From the NCBI RefSeq assembly GCF_000026225.1, contig NC_011740.1:806001-870000 (forward strand): a DNA stretch of 64,000 nt. The letters are read 5' to 3'. Position numbers and translations under genes: made by a program. The notes beneath the pieces are model-generated. The model ran no database searches and had not been told where the DNA came from. It worked only from the letters and a program-made list of their open reading frames with translations. The DNA comes from Escherichia fergusonii ATCC 35469 (GTDB lineage Bacteria; Pseudomonadota; Gammaproteobacteria; Enterobacterales; Enterobacteriaceae). Within the stretch, counting starts at the first letter, position 1; every line of letters begins with the position of its first letter. Of this stretch, positions 51,874 through 61,753 are shown one piece after another.

Positions 51874-53052
51874 ATGACCGCAGTTAGCCAAACCCAAAAA
51901 GCACCTTCAGCGAATGTTTCTCTTTTTCGTATCGCCTTCGCGGTTTTCCTCACTTATATGACCGTCGGTCTGCCGTTACCGGTTATTCCCCTTTTTGTCC
52001 ATCATGAACTGGGCTACGGCAATACCATGGTCGGGATCGCTGTCGGTGTGCAGTTTCTGGCAACAGTGTTGACGCGCGGATATGCCGGAAAACTTGCTGA
52101 TCAGTTTGGTGCAAAGCGCTCTGCACTGCAGGGAATGCTGGCATGTGGTCTGGCTGGCGCTTTTTGGTTACTGGCGGCACTAATGCCCGTCTCTGCACCT
52201 GCAAAATTCGCTTTGTTAGTTATTGGGCGATTAATTCTTGGTTTTGGCGAAAGCCAGTTGCTGACGGGAACCTTGTCCTGGGGGGTAGGTCTGGTAGGTC
52301 CGACTCGTTCAGGGAAGGTGATGTCATGGAACGGGATGGCAATTTATGGCGCACTTGCTGCCGGTGCGCCGTTGGGATTATTGATTCATAGCCATTTTGG
52401 TTTTGCGGTGCTGGCAGTGGTGACAATGATTTTACCGCTGCTGGCCTGGGCATTTAATGGCAGCGTCCGCAAAGTTCCGCCACAAACAGGGGAACGCCCG
52501 TCATTGTGGAGTGTGGTCGGGTTAATCTGGAAACCAGGTATTGGGCTGGCGCTGCAGGGCGTCGGTTTTGCTGTGATTGGCACGTTTATCTCCCTTTTCT
52601 TTGCCAATAATGGTTGGCCAATGGCTGGTTTTACATTAACAGCCTTTGGTGGTGCCTTTGTTTTAATGCGCGTGCTGTTTGGCTGGATGCCGGATCGTTT
52701 TGGTGGCGTAAAAGTCGCAATAGCTTCTTTAACTGTGGAAACCATTGGCTTAATTCTGCTATGGCAGGCGCCGGGAGTATGGATTGCACTGGCAGGCGCT
52801 GCATTAACAGGTGCTGGTTGTTCGTTAATTTTCCCGGCACTTGGTGTGGAAGTAGTAAAACGTGTTCCGGCGCAGGTGCGTGGTACAGCACTGGGCGGCT
52901 ACGCCGCCTTTCAGGATATCTCCTACGGTATAACGGGGCCGCTGGCGGGAATGCTGGCGACCTCATTTGGCTACCCGTCGGTTTTTCTTGCCGGGGCGAT
53001 ATCTGCGGTTGTAGGAATAGTGGTTACGCTGCTCTCTTTTCGGCGTGGTTAA
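51874..53052 (+). CDS. yfcJ: YfcJ MFS transporter
   Basis: This 392-aa, 12-segment MFS protein of the YfcJ/YhhS type shows TRGYAGKLADQFGAKRS (loop 2-3 motif A) and GFGESQLLTGTLSWG. The substrate is unproven; arabinose- or drug-efflux roles have been suggested for relatives. Its last four bases overlap the convergent flk gene. It is clearly more divergent from K-12 YfcJ than FabB next door, as far as I can recall. Confidence 0.92.
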   Translation: MTAVSQTQKAPSANVSLFRIAFAVFLTYMTVGLPLPVIPLFVHHELGYGNTMVGIAVGVQFLATVLTRGYAGKLADQFGAKRSALQGMLACGLAGAFWLLAALMPVSAPAKFALLVIGRLILGFGESQLLTGTLSWGVGLVGPTRSGKVMSWNGMAIYGALAAGAPLGLLIHSHFGFAVLAVVTMILPLLAWAFNGSVRKVPPQTGERPSLWSVVGLIWKPGIGLALQGVGFAVIGTFISLFFANNGWPMAGFTLTAFGGAFVLMRVLFGWMPDRFGGVKVAIASLTVETIGLILLWQAPGVWIALAGAALTGAGCSLIFPALGVEVVKRVPAQVRGTALGGYAAFQDISYGITGPLAGMLATSFGYPSVFLAGAISAVVGIVVTLLSFRRG

Positions 53053-54053
53053 ATCACCAACCAGATAAGCAGGAGCACAATTAAGAAGGCCATTAAAACC
53101 AACCCGGTACTCCCGGTGAAGGATTTAAACGTATCCATCAGTGGAGGGAAAGGGGTAAATAATGGCTGAATATTACGCGGATCGATAAATCCACTTTCTC
53201 GCTCCGCACGTTTTAAAAACACGTGATTAAGCAGATCAAGAACCTGGGATGACGTGAGCGCCATTTGCGGCAGGACATTCCAGGTTTGCTGTGCATAATG
53301 TTGCAGTTCAGTGAGTTCAGCCCGTTCCAGCGGCTGCTTCAGTGCCATTTGCAACGTTTCCAACGTTGGTGCACTTTGCAAACTCAAAGTCTGACGAGCC
53401 TGTAGCCATGTCACAAGATGGGTAAATTGTTTCGCCGGGATAAGTTCACCGTTCTTCACCCCCGAAAGCTCCAGCATCGATTGCCAGATCTGTTTACTTG
53501 GCTCCCCGGTCGCGGCAGCAAGTTTAGTCACCAGTTGCTTTAACGTATTATGCTCAGCAGGTAACAACGGGCGAGCAGTTGGTGTGCGTTGCTGTGGTTG
53601 CGGGATTGCCAGTTTGCCTTGTTGGAGCAACGTAAGGACATTTTTTAACTGTTCAGGAGTTAGCTGATTCAGCGCGGTTTGACCGTATTGCTGGCGAATG
53701 AAATCGCTGACAGCCTGGCGATTATTCCCCTGACTGAGCAGCCCACTCAGTTGTGACAACAATTGGCGGGTCACGTGAGTTTGCTGAGCACGCAGCAGGC
53801 GCTGGTTAAGATTAACTTCCGCAGCGGGAAAATGACGTGAGAGCAACGGAGTATCACTTTTCATACCAAGATCATGCTTAACAGCAGCCCATACTTCAGC
53901 ACTTTGCTGCTTCGTTAATGCAGTCAGGCGGGTTATAAGACGTTCCAGTACAGTGCGTTGCTGTGTTGATAAAGGTTGTTCGCCTGGCCCGGCTGGTTGA
54001 TTTTGGTTGATATCCGGTGGGCGTGGTGGAGTACCGGAAATAGGTTGCATCAT
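53049..54053 (-). CDS. flk: flagella biosynthesis regulator Flk
   Basis: This is a 334-aa inner-membrane-anchored protein that in Salmonella/E. coli prevents premature export-specificity switching of the hook-length protein FliK. A Pro/Gln-rich N-terminus is followed by a helical middle (LLPAEHNTLKQLVTKLAAATGEPSKQIWQSMLEL) and a single C-terminal membrane segment (LVLMAFLIVLLLIWLVI). The start is one of two adjacent ATGs (54053 or 54050). It is divergent from K-12 Flk outside the central block. Confidence 0.92.
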   Translation of the reverse strand: MMQPISGTPPRPPDINQNQPAGPGEQPLSTQQRTVLERLITRLTALTKQQSAEVWAAVKHDLGMKSDTPLLSRHFPAAEVNLNQRLLRAQQTHVTRQLLSQLSGLLSQGNNRQAVSDFIRQQYGQTALNQLTPEQLKNVLTLLQQGKLAIPQPQQRTPTARPLLPAEHNTLKQLVTKLAAATGEPSKQIWQSMLELSGVKNGELIPAKQFTHLVTWLQARQTLSLQSAPTLETLQMALKQPLERAELTELQHYAQQTWNVLPQMALTSSQVLDLLNHVFLKRAERESGFIDPRNIQPLFTPFPPLMDTFKSFTGSTGLVLMAFLIVLLLIWLVI

Positions 54054-54152
54054 CACTTATCCTTAAATCATAAATCTTCGTAAGTATGCCTGACGGCGAG
54101 ATTATGGCACACTTGCCCGGTTAACTCTCGTTCTCAAACAGGTAACACAAAC

Positions 54153-55289
54153 GTGAAAATCCTTGTTGATGAAAATATGCCTTATGCCCGCGAATTATTT
54201 AGTCGCCTGGGGGAAGTGAAAGCAGTTCCTGGCCGCCCGATTCCCGTCGCTCAACTGGCAGACGCGGATGCGCTGATGGTGCGTTCGGTCACCAAAGTGA
54301 ATGAATCTTTGCTGGCAGGAAAACCCATTAAATTTGTTGGCACTGCCACAGCGGGGACCGACCATGTCGATGAAGCATGGTTAAAGCAGGCGGGAATTGG
54401 TTTTTCCGCAGCACCTGGCTGTAATGCGATTGCGGTGGTGGAATATGTTTTCTCCTCACTGCTGATGCTTGCTGAACGCGATGGATTTTCACTGCATGAG
54501 CGTACCGTGGGGATCGTGGGCGTTGGTAACGTTGGTCGGCGTTTACAGGCACGACTGGAAGCGCTGGGGATCAAAACCTTGCTTTGCGATCCGCCGCGTG
54601 CCGATCGTGGGGATGAGGGCGATTTCCGTTCGTTGGATGAATTAGTCCAGCATGCGGATATCCTGACATTCCATACGCCACTCTTTAAAGATGGACCGTA
54701 CAAAACGCTACATCTGGCGGATGAAAAACTGATCCGCAGCCTGAAGCCGGGAGCGATCTTGATTAACGCCTGCCGTGGCGCAGTCGTCGATAATACTGCC
54801 CTGTTGACCTGTCTGAATGAAGGGCAGAAGTTAAGCGTAGTGCTGGATGTCTGGGAAGGCGAACCGGAACTCAACGTAGAATTGCTGAAAAAAGTGGATA
54901 TCGGCACGCCGCATATTGCGGGTTACACCCTCGAAGGTAAAGCCCGTGGCACGACGCAAGTGTTTGAAGCCTATAGCAAGTTTATTGGGCATGAACAACA
55001 CGTTGCGCTGGATACGTTGCTACCCGCACCAGAGTTTGGTCGCATTACGCTGCATGGTCTGCTCGATCAACCGACGCTGAAAAGGCTGGTGCATTTGGTG
55101 TATGATGTGCGCCGCGATGACGCACCGCTGCGTAAAGTCGCCGGAATACCGGGTGAGTTCGATAAACTGCGCAAAAACTATCTTGAGCGCCGTGAATGGT
55201 CATCTCTGTATGTGATTTGTGATGACGCCAGTGCGGCATCATTGCTGTGTAAACTGGGTTTTAACGCCGTTCATCATCCGGCACGTTAA
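54153..55289 (+). CDS. pdxB: erythronate-4-phosphate dehydrogenase PdxB
   Basis: This 378-aa D-isomer-specific 2-hydroxyacid dehydrogenase acts in pyridoxal phosphate synthesis. NAD-binding GIVGVGNVGRRL is near residue 118, the active-site Arg is in NACRGAVVDN and the His in GTPHIAGYTLEGK. It is the first gene of the pdxB-usg-truA-dedA run. Confidence 0.97.
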   Translation: MKILVDENMPYARELFSRLGEVKAVPGRPIPVAQLADADALMVRSVTKVNESLLAGKPIKFVGTATAGTDHVDEAWLKQAGIGFSAAPGCNAIAVVEYVFSSLLMLAERDGFSLHERTVGIVGVGNVGRRLQARLEALGIKTLLCDPPRADRGDEGDFRSLDELVQHADILTFHTPLFKDGPYKTLHLADEKLIRSLKPGAILINACRGAVVDNTALLTCLNEGQKLSVVLDVWEGEPELNVELLKKVDIGTPHIAGYTLEGKARGTTQVFEAYSKFIGHEQHVALDTLLPAPEFGRITLHGLLDQPTLKRLVHLVYDVRRDDAPLRKVAGIPGEFDKLRKNYLERREWSSLYVICDDASAASLLCKLGFNAVHHPAR

Positions 55290-55354
55290 TCTCTTCTTCA
55301 TGCTCTCTGCTGTAACATTGGCAGAGAGCTTTGCTATTTCTGGAGTAAACCACC

Positions 55355-56368
55355 ATGTCTGAAGGCTGGAACATTGCCGTCCTGGGCGCAACTGGCGCTG
55401 TGGGCGAAGCCCTGCTTGAAACGCTGGCTGAACGTCAGTTCCCGGTTGGGGAAATTTATGCACTGGCACGTAACGAAAGCGCAGGCGAACAACTGCGCTT
55501 TGGTGGTAAGACAATCACCGTGCAAGATGCCGCTGAATTCGACTGGACGCAGGCGCAACTGGCGTTTTTTGTCGCAGGCAAAGAAGCCACCGCTGCCTGG
55601 ATTGAAGAAGCGACCAACTCAGGTTGCCTGGTGATCGACAGCAGCGGATTGTTTGCTCTCGAACCTGACGTACCGCTGGTGGTGCCGGAAGTTAACCCGT
55701 TTGTACTGACCGATTACCGCAACCGAAATGTCATCGCCGTACCGGACAGCCTGACCAGCCAGTTGTTGGCAGCACTGAAACCGTTAATCGATCAGGGCGG
55801 TTTGTCACGTATCAGCGTCACCAGCCTGATTTCTGCCTCCGCCCAGGGTAAAAAAGCGGTCGATGCGTTAGCAGGGCAGAGCGCGAAACTGTTGAACGGC
55901 ATTCCGATTGATGAAGAGGATTTCTTTGGTCGTCAGCTGGCGTTCAACATGCTGCCGTTACTGCCGGATAGCGAAGGTAGCGTGCGTGAAGAACGTCGTA
56001 TCGTTGACGAAGTACGCAAAATCCTGCAAGACGAAGGGCTGATGATTTCGGCAAGTGTTGTTCAGGCACCGGTATTTTACGGTCATGCCCAGATGGTCAA
56101 CTTTGAAGCTCTACGTCCGCTGGCGGCAGAAGAAGCGCGTGATGCGTTTGCTCAAGGCGAAGATATTGTGCTCTCTGAAGAGAACGAATTCCCGACGCAG
56201 GTGGGGGATGCTTCTGGTACGCCGCATCTTTCCGTTGGCTGCGTACGTAATGACTACGGTATGCCGGAACAAGTCCAGTTCTGGTCGGTGGCCGATAACG
56301 TTCGCTTTGGCGGCGCGCTGATGGCAGTAAAAATCGCCGAGAAACTGGTGCAGGAGTATCTGTACTAA
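55355..56368 (+). CDS. usg: Usg, aspartate-semialdehyde dehydrogenase-like protein
   Basis: This 337-aa ASADH-fold protein has N-terminal NAVLGATGAVGE-type motif (IAVLGATGAVGEALL). Where true ASADH has the catalytic Cys (N-C-[ST]), this protein reads PDSLTSQ, so it is very likely not an active dehydrogenase, as for K-12 Usg. Its stop overlaps the truA start by one base. Confidence 0.93.
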   Translation: MSEGWNIAVLGATGAVGEALLETLAERQFPVGEIYALARNESAGEQLRFGGKTITVQDAAEFDWTQAQLAFFVAGKEATAAWIEEATNSGCLVIDSSGLFALEPDVPLVVPEVNPFVLTDYRNRNVIAVPDSLTSQLLAALKPLIDQGGLSRISVTSLISASAQGKKAVDALAGQSAKLLNGIPIDEEDFFGRQLAFNMLPLLPDSEGSVREERRIVDEVRKILQDEGLMISASVVQAPVFYGHAQMVNFEALRPLAAEEARDAFAQGEDIVLSEENEFPTQVGDASGTPHLSVGCVRNDYGMPEQVQFWSVADNVRFGGALMAVKIAEKLVQEYLY

Positions 56369-57180
56369 TGTCCGACCAGCAACAACCGCCAGTTTATAAA
56401 ATTGCGCTGGGCATTGAGTACGACGGCAGTAGGTATTACGGCTGGCAACGGCAGAATGAAGTACGCAGTGTGCAGGAGAAGCTGGAAAAGGCGCTCTCCC
56501 AGGTGGCGAACGAACCCATCACCGTCTTCTGCGCCGGACGTACTGACGCAGGCGTACACGGTACAGGGCAGGTTGTGCATTTCGAAACGACCGCGCAGCG
56601 CAAAGACGCTGCGTGGACGTTGGGCGTAAATGCGAATTTACCTGGTGACATCGCCGTGCGTTGGGTTAAAGCTGTACCTGATGATTTTCATGCCCGATTT
56701 AGCGCCACGGCTCGCCGTTATCGCTACATCATCTACAATCATCGGCTGCGTCCGGCAGTGCTGAGTAAAGGGGTAACCCATTTTTACGAACCGCTGGACG
56801 CTGAACGGATGCATCGGGCCGCGCAATGCCTGCTGGGCGAGAATGATTTCACCTCGTTCCGTGCGGTGCAGTGCCAGTCCCGAACCCCGTGGCGCAATGT
56901 TATGCATATTAACGTCACGCGTCACGGTCCTTATGTGGTGGTAGATATCAAAGCAAATGCCTTTGTACATCATATGGTCAGGAATATTGTCGGCAGCCTG
57001 ATGGAAGTCGGTGCCAACAACCAGCCGGAGAGCTGGATAGCAGAACTGCTGGCAGCAAAGGACAGAACGCTGGCGGCAGCAACGGCAAAAGCGGAAGGAC
57101 TATATCTGGTTGCGGTGGATTACCCTGACCGGTTTGATCTTCCAAAACCGCCAATGGGCCCGCTATTTCTGGCGGACTAA
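56368..57180 (+). CDS. truA: tRNA pseudouridine synthase TruA
   Basis: This 270-aa enzyme makes pseudouridine at positions 38-40 of tRNAs. The catalytic Asp is in CAGRTDAGVHGTGQ (near residue 60). The C-terminal half has FVHHMVRNIVGSLMEVG. It is translationally coupled to usg. Confidence 0.97.
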   Translation: MSDQQQPPVYKIALGIEYDGSRYYGWQRQNEVRSVQEKLEKALSQVANEPITVFCAGRTDAGVHGTGQVVHFETTAQRKDAAWTLGVNANLPGDIAVRWVKAVPDDFHARFSATARRYRYIIYNHRLRPAVLSKGVTHFYEPLDAERMHRAAQCLLGENDFTSFRAVQCQSRTPWRNVMHINVTRHGPYVVVDIKANAFVHHMVRNIVGSLMEVGANNQPESWIAELLAAKDRTLAAATAKAEGLYLVAVDYPDRFDLPKPPMGPLFLAD

Positions 57181-57200
57181 CGAGAATAATGCTCGGAACA

Positions 57201-57235
57201 TTTCAGGCTGTAGCCAACGTAGTTACAGCCTGAAA
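57201..57235. other. perfect hairpin between truA and dedA
   Basis: Twelve-base perfect arms tttcaggctgta / tacagcctgaaa surround an 11-base loop. No T tract follows, so it looks like an RNA-processing or stability element rather than a strong terminator. Confidence 0.7.
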
Positions 57236-57262
57236 GATGACGAGTACAAGGCATAGGCTAAT

Positions 57263-57922
57263 ATGGACCTGATTTATTTCCTCATCGATTTTATCCTGCA
57301 CATTGACGTGCATCTGGCAGAACTGGTCGCAGAGTATGGCGTCTGGGTTTATGCGATTTTGTTCTTAATTTTGTTTTGTGAAACCGGTCTGGTGGTAACG
57401 CCGTTTTTACCGGGTGATTCATTGCTGTTTGTTGCTGGTGCGTTGGCATCACTGGAAACCAACGATCTCAACGTCCATATGATGGTGGTGCTGATGCTGA
57501 TCGCCGCGATTGTGGGTGACGCAGTGAACTACACCATTGGACGGTTATTTGGTGACAAACTGTTCAGTAATCCGGATTCGAAAATCTTTCGTCGCAGTTA
57601 TCTTGATAAGACTCATCAGTTTTACGAGAGACATGGCGGCAAAACGATTATTCTCGCCCGTTTTGTACCGATCGTCAGAACGTTCGCGCCGTTCGTTGCG
57701 GGAATGGGCCACATGTCGTATCGTCATTTCGCCGCTTTTAACGTCATCGGCGCGTTGCTATGGGTACTGATTTTTACCTACGCGGGTTATTTCTTCGGAA
57801 CGCTCCCCTTCATTCAGAGCAACCTTAAACTGATGATTGTTGGCATTATTTTTGTTTCAATATTGCCAGGTGTCTTCGAATTTATCCGTCACAAACGCGC
57901 TGCGGCACGCGCCGCAAAATAA
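57263..57922 (+). CDS. dedA: DedA-family inner membrane protein DedA
   Basis: This 219-aa membrane protein of the DedA/VTT superfamily, linked to undecaprenyl-phosphate and lipid flipping and proton-motive-force homeostasis, has family motifs ETGLVVTPFLPGDSLLFVAG and FYERHGGKTIILARFVPIVRTFAPFVAGMG, including the key acidic and Arg residues. Confidence 0.96.
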   Translation: MDLIYFLIDFILHIDVHLAELVAEYGVWVYAILFLILFCETGLVVTPFLPGDSLLFVAGALASLETNDLNVHMMVVLMLIAAIVGDAVNYTIGRLFGDKLFSNPDSKIFRRSYLDKTHQFYERHGGKTIILARFVPIVRTFAPFVAGMGHMSYRHFAAFNVIGALLWVLIFTYAGYFFGTLPFIQSNLKLMIVGIIFVSILPGVFEFIRHKRAAARAAK

Positions 57923-58077
57923 AAAGTAACTCCGCGGTTCGACCACTTTTTTATCCAAAGTTTCGGGCTGTTATGTTTTAATGTGCAACATTCATGGTCT
58001 GTTGGGGGCAAAAATGGCATTATGCGTCCCCAAAGATAAAACTGGCATCGAACCAGGTTCAGACAGAAAGGTCCCTA

Positions 58078-58992
58078 ATGAGCTGGATTGAACGAATTAA
58101 AAGCAACATTACTCCCACCCGCAAGGCGAGCATTCCTGAAGGGGTGTGGACTAAGTGTGATAGCTGCGGTCAGGTTTTATACCGCGCTGAGCTGGAACGT
58201 AATCTTGAGGTCTGTCCGAAGTGTGACCATCACATGCGTATGACAGCGCGTAATCGCCTGCATAGCCTGTTAGATGAAGGAAGCCTTGTGGAGCTGGGTA
58301 GCGAGCTTGAGCCGAAAGATGTGCTGAAGTTTCGTGACTCCAAGAAGTATAAAGACCGTCTGGCTTCTGCGCAGAAAGAAACCGGCGAAAAAGATGCGCT
58401 GGTGGTGATGAAAGGCACCCTGTATGGAATGCCGGTTGTCGCTGCGGCATTCGAGTTCGCCTTTATGGGCGGTTCCATGGGGTCTGTGGTAGGTGCACGT
58501 TTCGTACGTGCTGTTGAGCAGGCGCTGGAAGATAACTGCCCCCTGATCTGCTTCTCCGCCTCTGGTGGCGCACGTATGCAGGAAGCACTAATGTCGCTGA
58601 TGCAGATGGCGAAAACCTCTGCGGCGCTGGCAAAAATGCAGGAGCGCGGCTTGCCGTACATCTCCGTGCTGACCGACCCGACCATGGGCGGTGTTTCTGC
58701 AAGTTTCGCCATGCTGGGCGATCTCAACATTGCTGAACCGAAAGCGTTAATCGGCTTTGCCGGTCCGCGTGTTATCGAACAGACCGTTCGCGAAAAACTG
58801 CCGCCAGGATTCCAGCGCAGTGAATTCCTGATCGAGAAAGGTGCGATCGACATGATCGTCCGTCGTCCGGAAATGCGCCTGAAACTGGCGAGCATTCTGG
58901 CGAAGTTGATGAATTTGCCAGCGCCGAATCCTGAAGCGCCGCGTGAAGGCGTAGTGGTGCCACCGGTACCGGATCAGGAACCTGAGGCCTGA
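58078..58992 (+). CDS. accD: acetyl-CoA carboxylase carboxyltransferase subunit beta AccD
   Basis: This 304-aa subunit transfers the carboxyl group to acetyl-CoA with AccA. The N-terminal zinc ribbon is visible as CDSCGQ...CPKCDHH. The oxyanion/CoA region is [18 protein letters not shown] and [21 protein letters not shown] 58078 follows AAAGG and gives the usual length; an in-frame ATG at 57994 does not fit the family. Confidence 0.98.
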
Positions 58993-59000
58993 TAACTGAT

Positions 59001-59029
59001 AAGGGCAGGGCCACTGGCTCTGCCCTTTT
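59001..59029 (+). terminator. accD terminator
   Basis: Stem aagggcag / ctgccctt with an extra internal ggcc/ggct pairing, followed by tt. Confidence 0.88.
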
Positions 59030-59061
59030 GCTATTCTCACCGTAACGAATCAGCGGATACC

Positions 59062-60330
59062 ATGATTATCAAACGCACTCCTCAAGCCGCGTCGCCTCTG
59101 GCTTCGTGGCTTTCTTATCTGGAAAACCTGCACAGTAAAACTATCGATCTTGGCCTTGAGCGCGTAAGTCAGGTCGCGGCACGTCTTGGCGTTCTGAAAC
59201 CAGCGCCATTTGTATTTACCGTTGCGGGTACGAATGGCAAAGGCACCACCTGCCGTACGCTGGAGTCGATTCTGATGGCGGCAGGGTACAAAGTGGGCGT
59301 CTACAGTTCGCCGCATCTGGTGCGTTATACCGAGCGCGTTCGTGTGCAGGGCCAGGAATTGCCGGAATCGGCCCACACAGCCTCTTTTGCGGAGATTGAA
59401 TCGGCACGCGGTGATATTTCCCTGACCTATTTCGAGTACGGTACGCTGTCGGCGTTGTGGCTGTTCAAACAGGCACAACTAGACGTGGTGATCCTGGAAG
59501 TAGGGCTGGGCGGACGTCTGGATGCAACCAATATTGTCGATGCTGATGTTGCGGTGGTGACCAGCATTGCGCTGGATCATACCGACTGGTTGGGGCCAGA
59601 TCGCGAAAGCATTGGTCGTGAGAAAGCAGGGATTTTCCGCAATGAAAAACCGGCAATTGTCGGAGAGCCTGAAATGCCTTCTACCATTGCTGATGTGGCG
59701 CAGGAAAAAGGCGCACTGCTACAACGTCGGGGCATTGAGTGGAATTATTCCGTCAGCGACAATGACTGGACGTTTAGCGATGCTTACGGCACGCTGGAAA
59801 ATCTGCCGTTGCCGCTTGTCCCGCAACCGAATGCCGCAACGGCGCTGGCGGCACTGCGTGCCAGCGGGCTGGAGGTCAGTGAAAATGCCATTCGCGACGG
59901 GATTGCCAGCGCAATTTTGCCAGGACGTTTCCAGATTGTGAGCGAGTCGCCACGCGTTATTTTTGATGTCGCGCATAATCCACATGCGGCGGAATATCTC
60001 ACCGGGCGTATGAAAGCGTTACCGAAAAACGGGCGCGTGCTGGCGGTTATCGGTATGCTACATGATAAAGATATTGCCGGAACTCTGGCCTGGTTGAAAA
60101 GCGTGGTTGATGACTGGTATTGTGCGCCACTGGAAGGGCCGCGCGGTGCCACGGCAGAACAACTGCTTGAGCATTTGGGTAACGGCAAATCATTTGATAG
60201 CGTGGCGCAGGCATGGGATGCCGCAATGGCGGACGCTAAAGCGGAAGATACCGTGCTGGTGTGTGGTTCGTTCCACACGGTCGCACATGTCATGGAAGTG
60301 ATTGACGCGAGGAGAAGCGGTGGCAAGTAA
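59062..60330 (+). CDS. folC: dihydrofolate/folylpolyglutamate synthase FolC
   Basis: This 422-aa bifunctional enzyme adds glutamate to dihydropteroate and extends polyglutamate tails. The ATP-binding loop is VAGTNGKGTTCRTLESIL and the second motif is ILEVGLGGRLDATN. A C-terminal Mur-ligase domain is present. It overlaps dedD by 11 bases. Confidence 0.97.
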   Translation: MIIKRTPQAASPLASWLSYLENLHSKTIDLGLERVSQVAARLGVLKPAPFVFTVAGTNGKGTTCRTLESILMAAGYKVGVYSSPHLVRYTERVRVQGQELPESAHTASFAEIESARGDISLTYFEYGTLSALWLFKQAQLDVVILEVGLGGRLDATNIVDADVAVVTSIALDHTDWLGPDRESIGREKAGIFRNEKPAIVGEPEMPSTIADVAQEKGALLQRRGIEWNYSVSDNDWTFSDAYGTLENLPLPLVPQPNAATALAALRASGLEVSENAIRDGIASAILPGRFQIVSESPRVIFDVAHNPHAAEYLTGRMKALPKNGRVLAVIGMLHDKDIAGTLAWLKSVVDDWYCAPLEGPRGATAEQLLEHLGNGKSFDSVAQAWDAAMADAKAEDTVLVCGSFHTVAHVMEVIDARRSGGK

Positions 60331-60970
60331 GTTTCAGAATCGGTTAGTGGGTACGATCGTGCTGGTGGCGCTGGGGGTGATTGTACTTCCAGGGTTGCTG
60401 GACGGGCAGAAAAAACATTATCAGGATGAGTTCGCGGCTATCCCGCTGGTGCCAAAAGCGGGCGATCGCGATGAGCCTGATATGATGCCAGCCGCCACCC
60501 AGGCGCTGCCGACGCAGCCGCCGGAAGGCGCAGCGGAAGAGGTGCGGGCAGGTGATGCTGCCGCGCCGTCGCTCGATCCGGCCACTATTGCAGCCAATAA
60601 CACCGAGTTTGAACCGGAACCTGCACCGGTCATCCCACCGAAGCCGAAACCGGTGGAGCCGCCTAAGCCGAAGGTTGAAGCACCACCTGCGCCGAAGCCG
60701 GTCGTGGAAGAAAAAGCCGCCCCGACGGGTAAAGCCTATGTTGTACAACTGGGGGCACTGAAAAATGCCGATAAAGTGAATGAGATTGTCGGTAAGCTGC
60801 GCGGTGCCGGTTATCGGGTTTATACGTCGCCATCCACGCCAGTGCAGGGTAAAATTACCCGTATTCTGGTTGGGCCGGATGCCTCGAAAGATAAGCTGAA
60901 AGGTTCGCTGGGTGAGTTGAAGCAACTTTCTGGCTTAAGCGGCGTGGTAATGGGTTATACACCGAATTAA
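60320..60970 (+). CDS. dedD: cell division SPOR protein DedD
   Basis: This 216-aa bitopic protein has one N-terminal membrane segment (LVGTIVLVALGVIVLPGLL), a long Pro/Lys/Glu-rich linker and a C-terminal SPOR domain (KAYVVQLGALKNADKVNEIVGKLR) that binds denuded septal peptidoglycan. GTG 60320 gives the family start ASKFQNRL. Compared with K-12 the Pro-rich linker seems four residues shorter (one EPKP unit). Confidence 0.95.
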   Translation: MASKFQNRLVGTIVLVALGVIVLPGLLDGQKKHYQDEFAAIPLVPKAGDRDEPDMMPAATQALPTQPPEGAAEEVRAGDAAAPSLDPATIAANNTEFEPEPAPVIPPKPKPVEPPKPKVEAPPAPKPVVEEKAAPTGKAYVVQLGALKNADKVNEIVGKLRGAGYRVYTSPSTPVQGKITRILVGPDASKDKLKGSLGELKQLSGLSGVVMGYTPN

Positions 60971-61080
60971 TACGGTCTTGTCTGATGCGACGCTGGCGCG
61001 TCTTATCAGTCCTACGCAGGAGTAGAACCGTAGGTCGGATAAGGCGTTTACGCCGCATCCGACACGCATTGTCCGATGCC
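60971..61080. repeat. BIME: paired REP units between dedD and cvpA
   Basis: Two palindromic units, tctgatgcgacgctggcgcgtcttatca (60981-61008) and gtcggataaggcg...cgccgcatccgac (61034-61064), face each other. Confidence 0.85.
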
Positions 61081-61156
61081 GCAAAGGCATAAAAAGTCGA
61101 TGGCGTTGAATATTTTTTCAGCGCCATTTTTATTGATGCGCGGGAAGGAAATCCCT

Positions 61157-61172
61157 ACGCAAACGTTTTCTT
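61157..61172 (+). promoter_or_regulatory. PurR box of the cvpA-purF-ubiX operon
   Basis: acgcaaacgttttctt matches the PurR operator consensus and lies 57 bases before the cvpA start, beside a tagaat -10 box. Confidence 0.9.
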
Positions 61173-61228
61173 TTTCTGTTAGAATGCGCCCCGAACAGGA
61201 TGACAGGGCGTAAAATCGTGGGACACAT

Positions 61229-61717
61229 ATGGTCTGGATTGATTACGCCATAATCGCGGTGATTGCTTTTTCTTCTCTGGTTAGCCTGATCCGCGGCTTT
61301 GTTCGTGAAGCGTTATCGCTGGTGACATGGGGTTGTGCTTTCTTTGTTGCCAGTCATTACTACACTTACCTGTCAGCCTGGTTTACGGGCTTTGAAGACG
61401 AACTGGTTCGAAATGGGATTGCCATTGCGGTACTGTTTATCGCTACCCTGATCGTTGGTGCTATCGTGAACTTCGTGATAGGCCAGCTGGTAGAGAAAAC
61501 GGGGTTGTCAGGCACCGATCGGGTGCTGGGCGTCTGTTTCGGTGCGTTGCGCGGTGTGTTGATTGTTGCTGCCATTCTCTTCTTTCTCGACTCCTTTACC
61601 GGGGTGTCGAAAAGCGAAGACTGGAGCAAATCACAGCTGATCCCGCAGTTCAGTTTTATCATCAGATGGTTTTTTGATTATCTGCAAAGCTCGTCAAGTT
61701 TCTTGCCCAGAGCGTAA
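61229..61717 (+). CDS. cvpA: CvpA membrane protein
   Basis: This 162-aa protein with four membrane segments is needed for colicin V production and for deoxycholate resistance. It is nearly identical to K-12 as I remember it (IDYAIIAVIAFSSLVSLIRG at the start). It is the first gene of the PurR-controlled operon. Confidence 0.97.
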   Translation: MVWIDYAIIAVIAFSSLVSLIRGFVREALSLVTWGCAFFVASHYYTYLSAWFTGFEDELVRNGIAIAVLFIATLIVGAIVNFVIGQLVEKTGLSGTDRVLGVCFGALRGVLIVAAILFFLDSFTGVSKSEDWSKSQLIPQFSFIIRWFFDYLQSSSSFLPRA

Positions 61718-61753
61718 GTGCTCTGAGATGTGGCTTAACGAGGAAAAAGACGT

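Noticed and set aside
55355..56368. usg as a functional aspartate-semialdehyde dehydrogenase
   Set aside because: The catalytic cysteine motif is replaced by PDSLTSQ, as in the known E. coli Usg paralogue.
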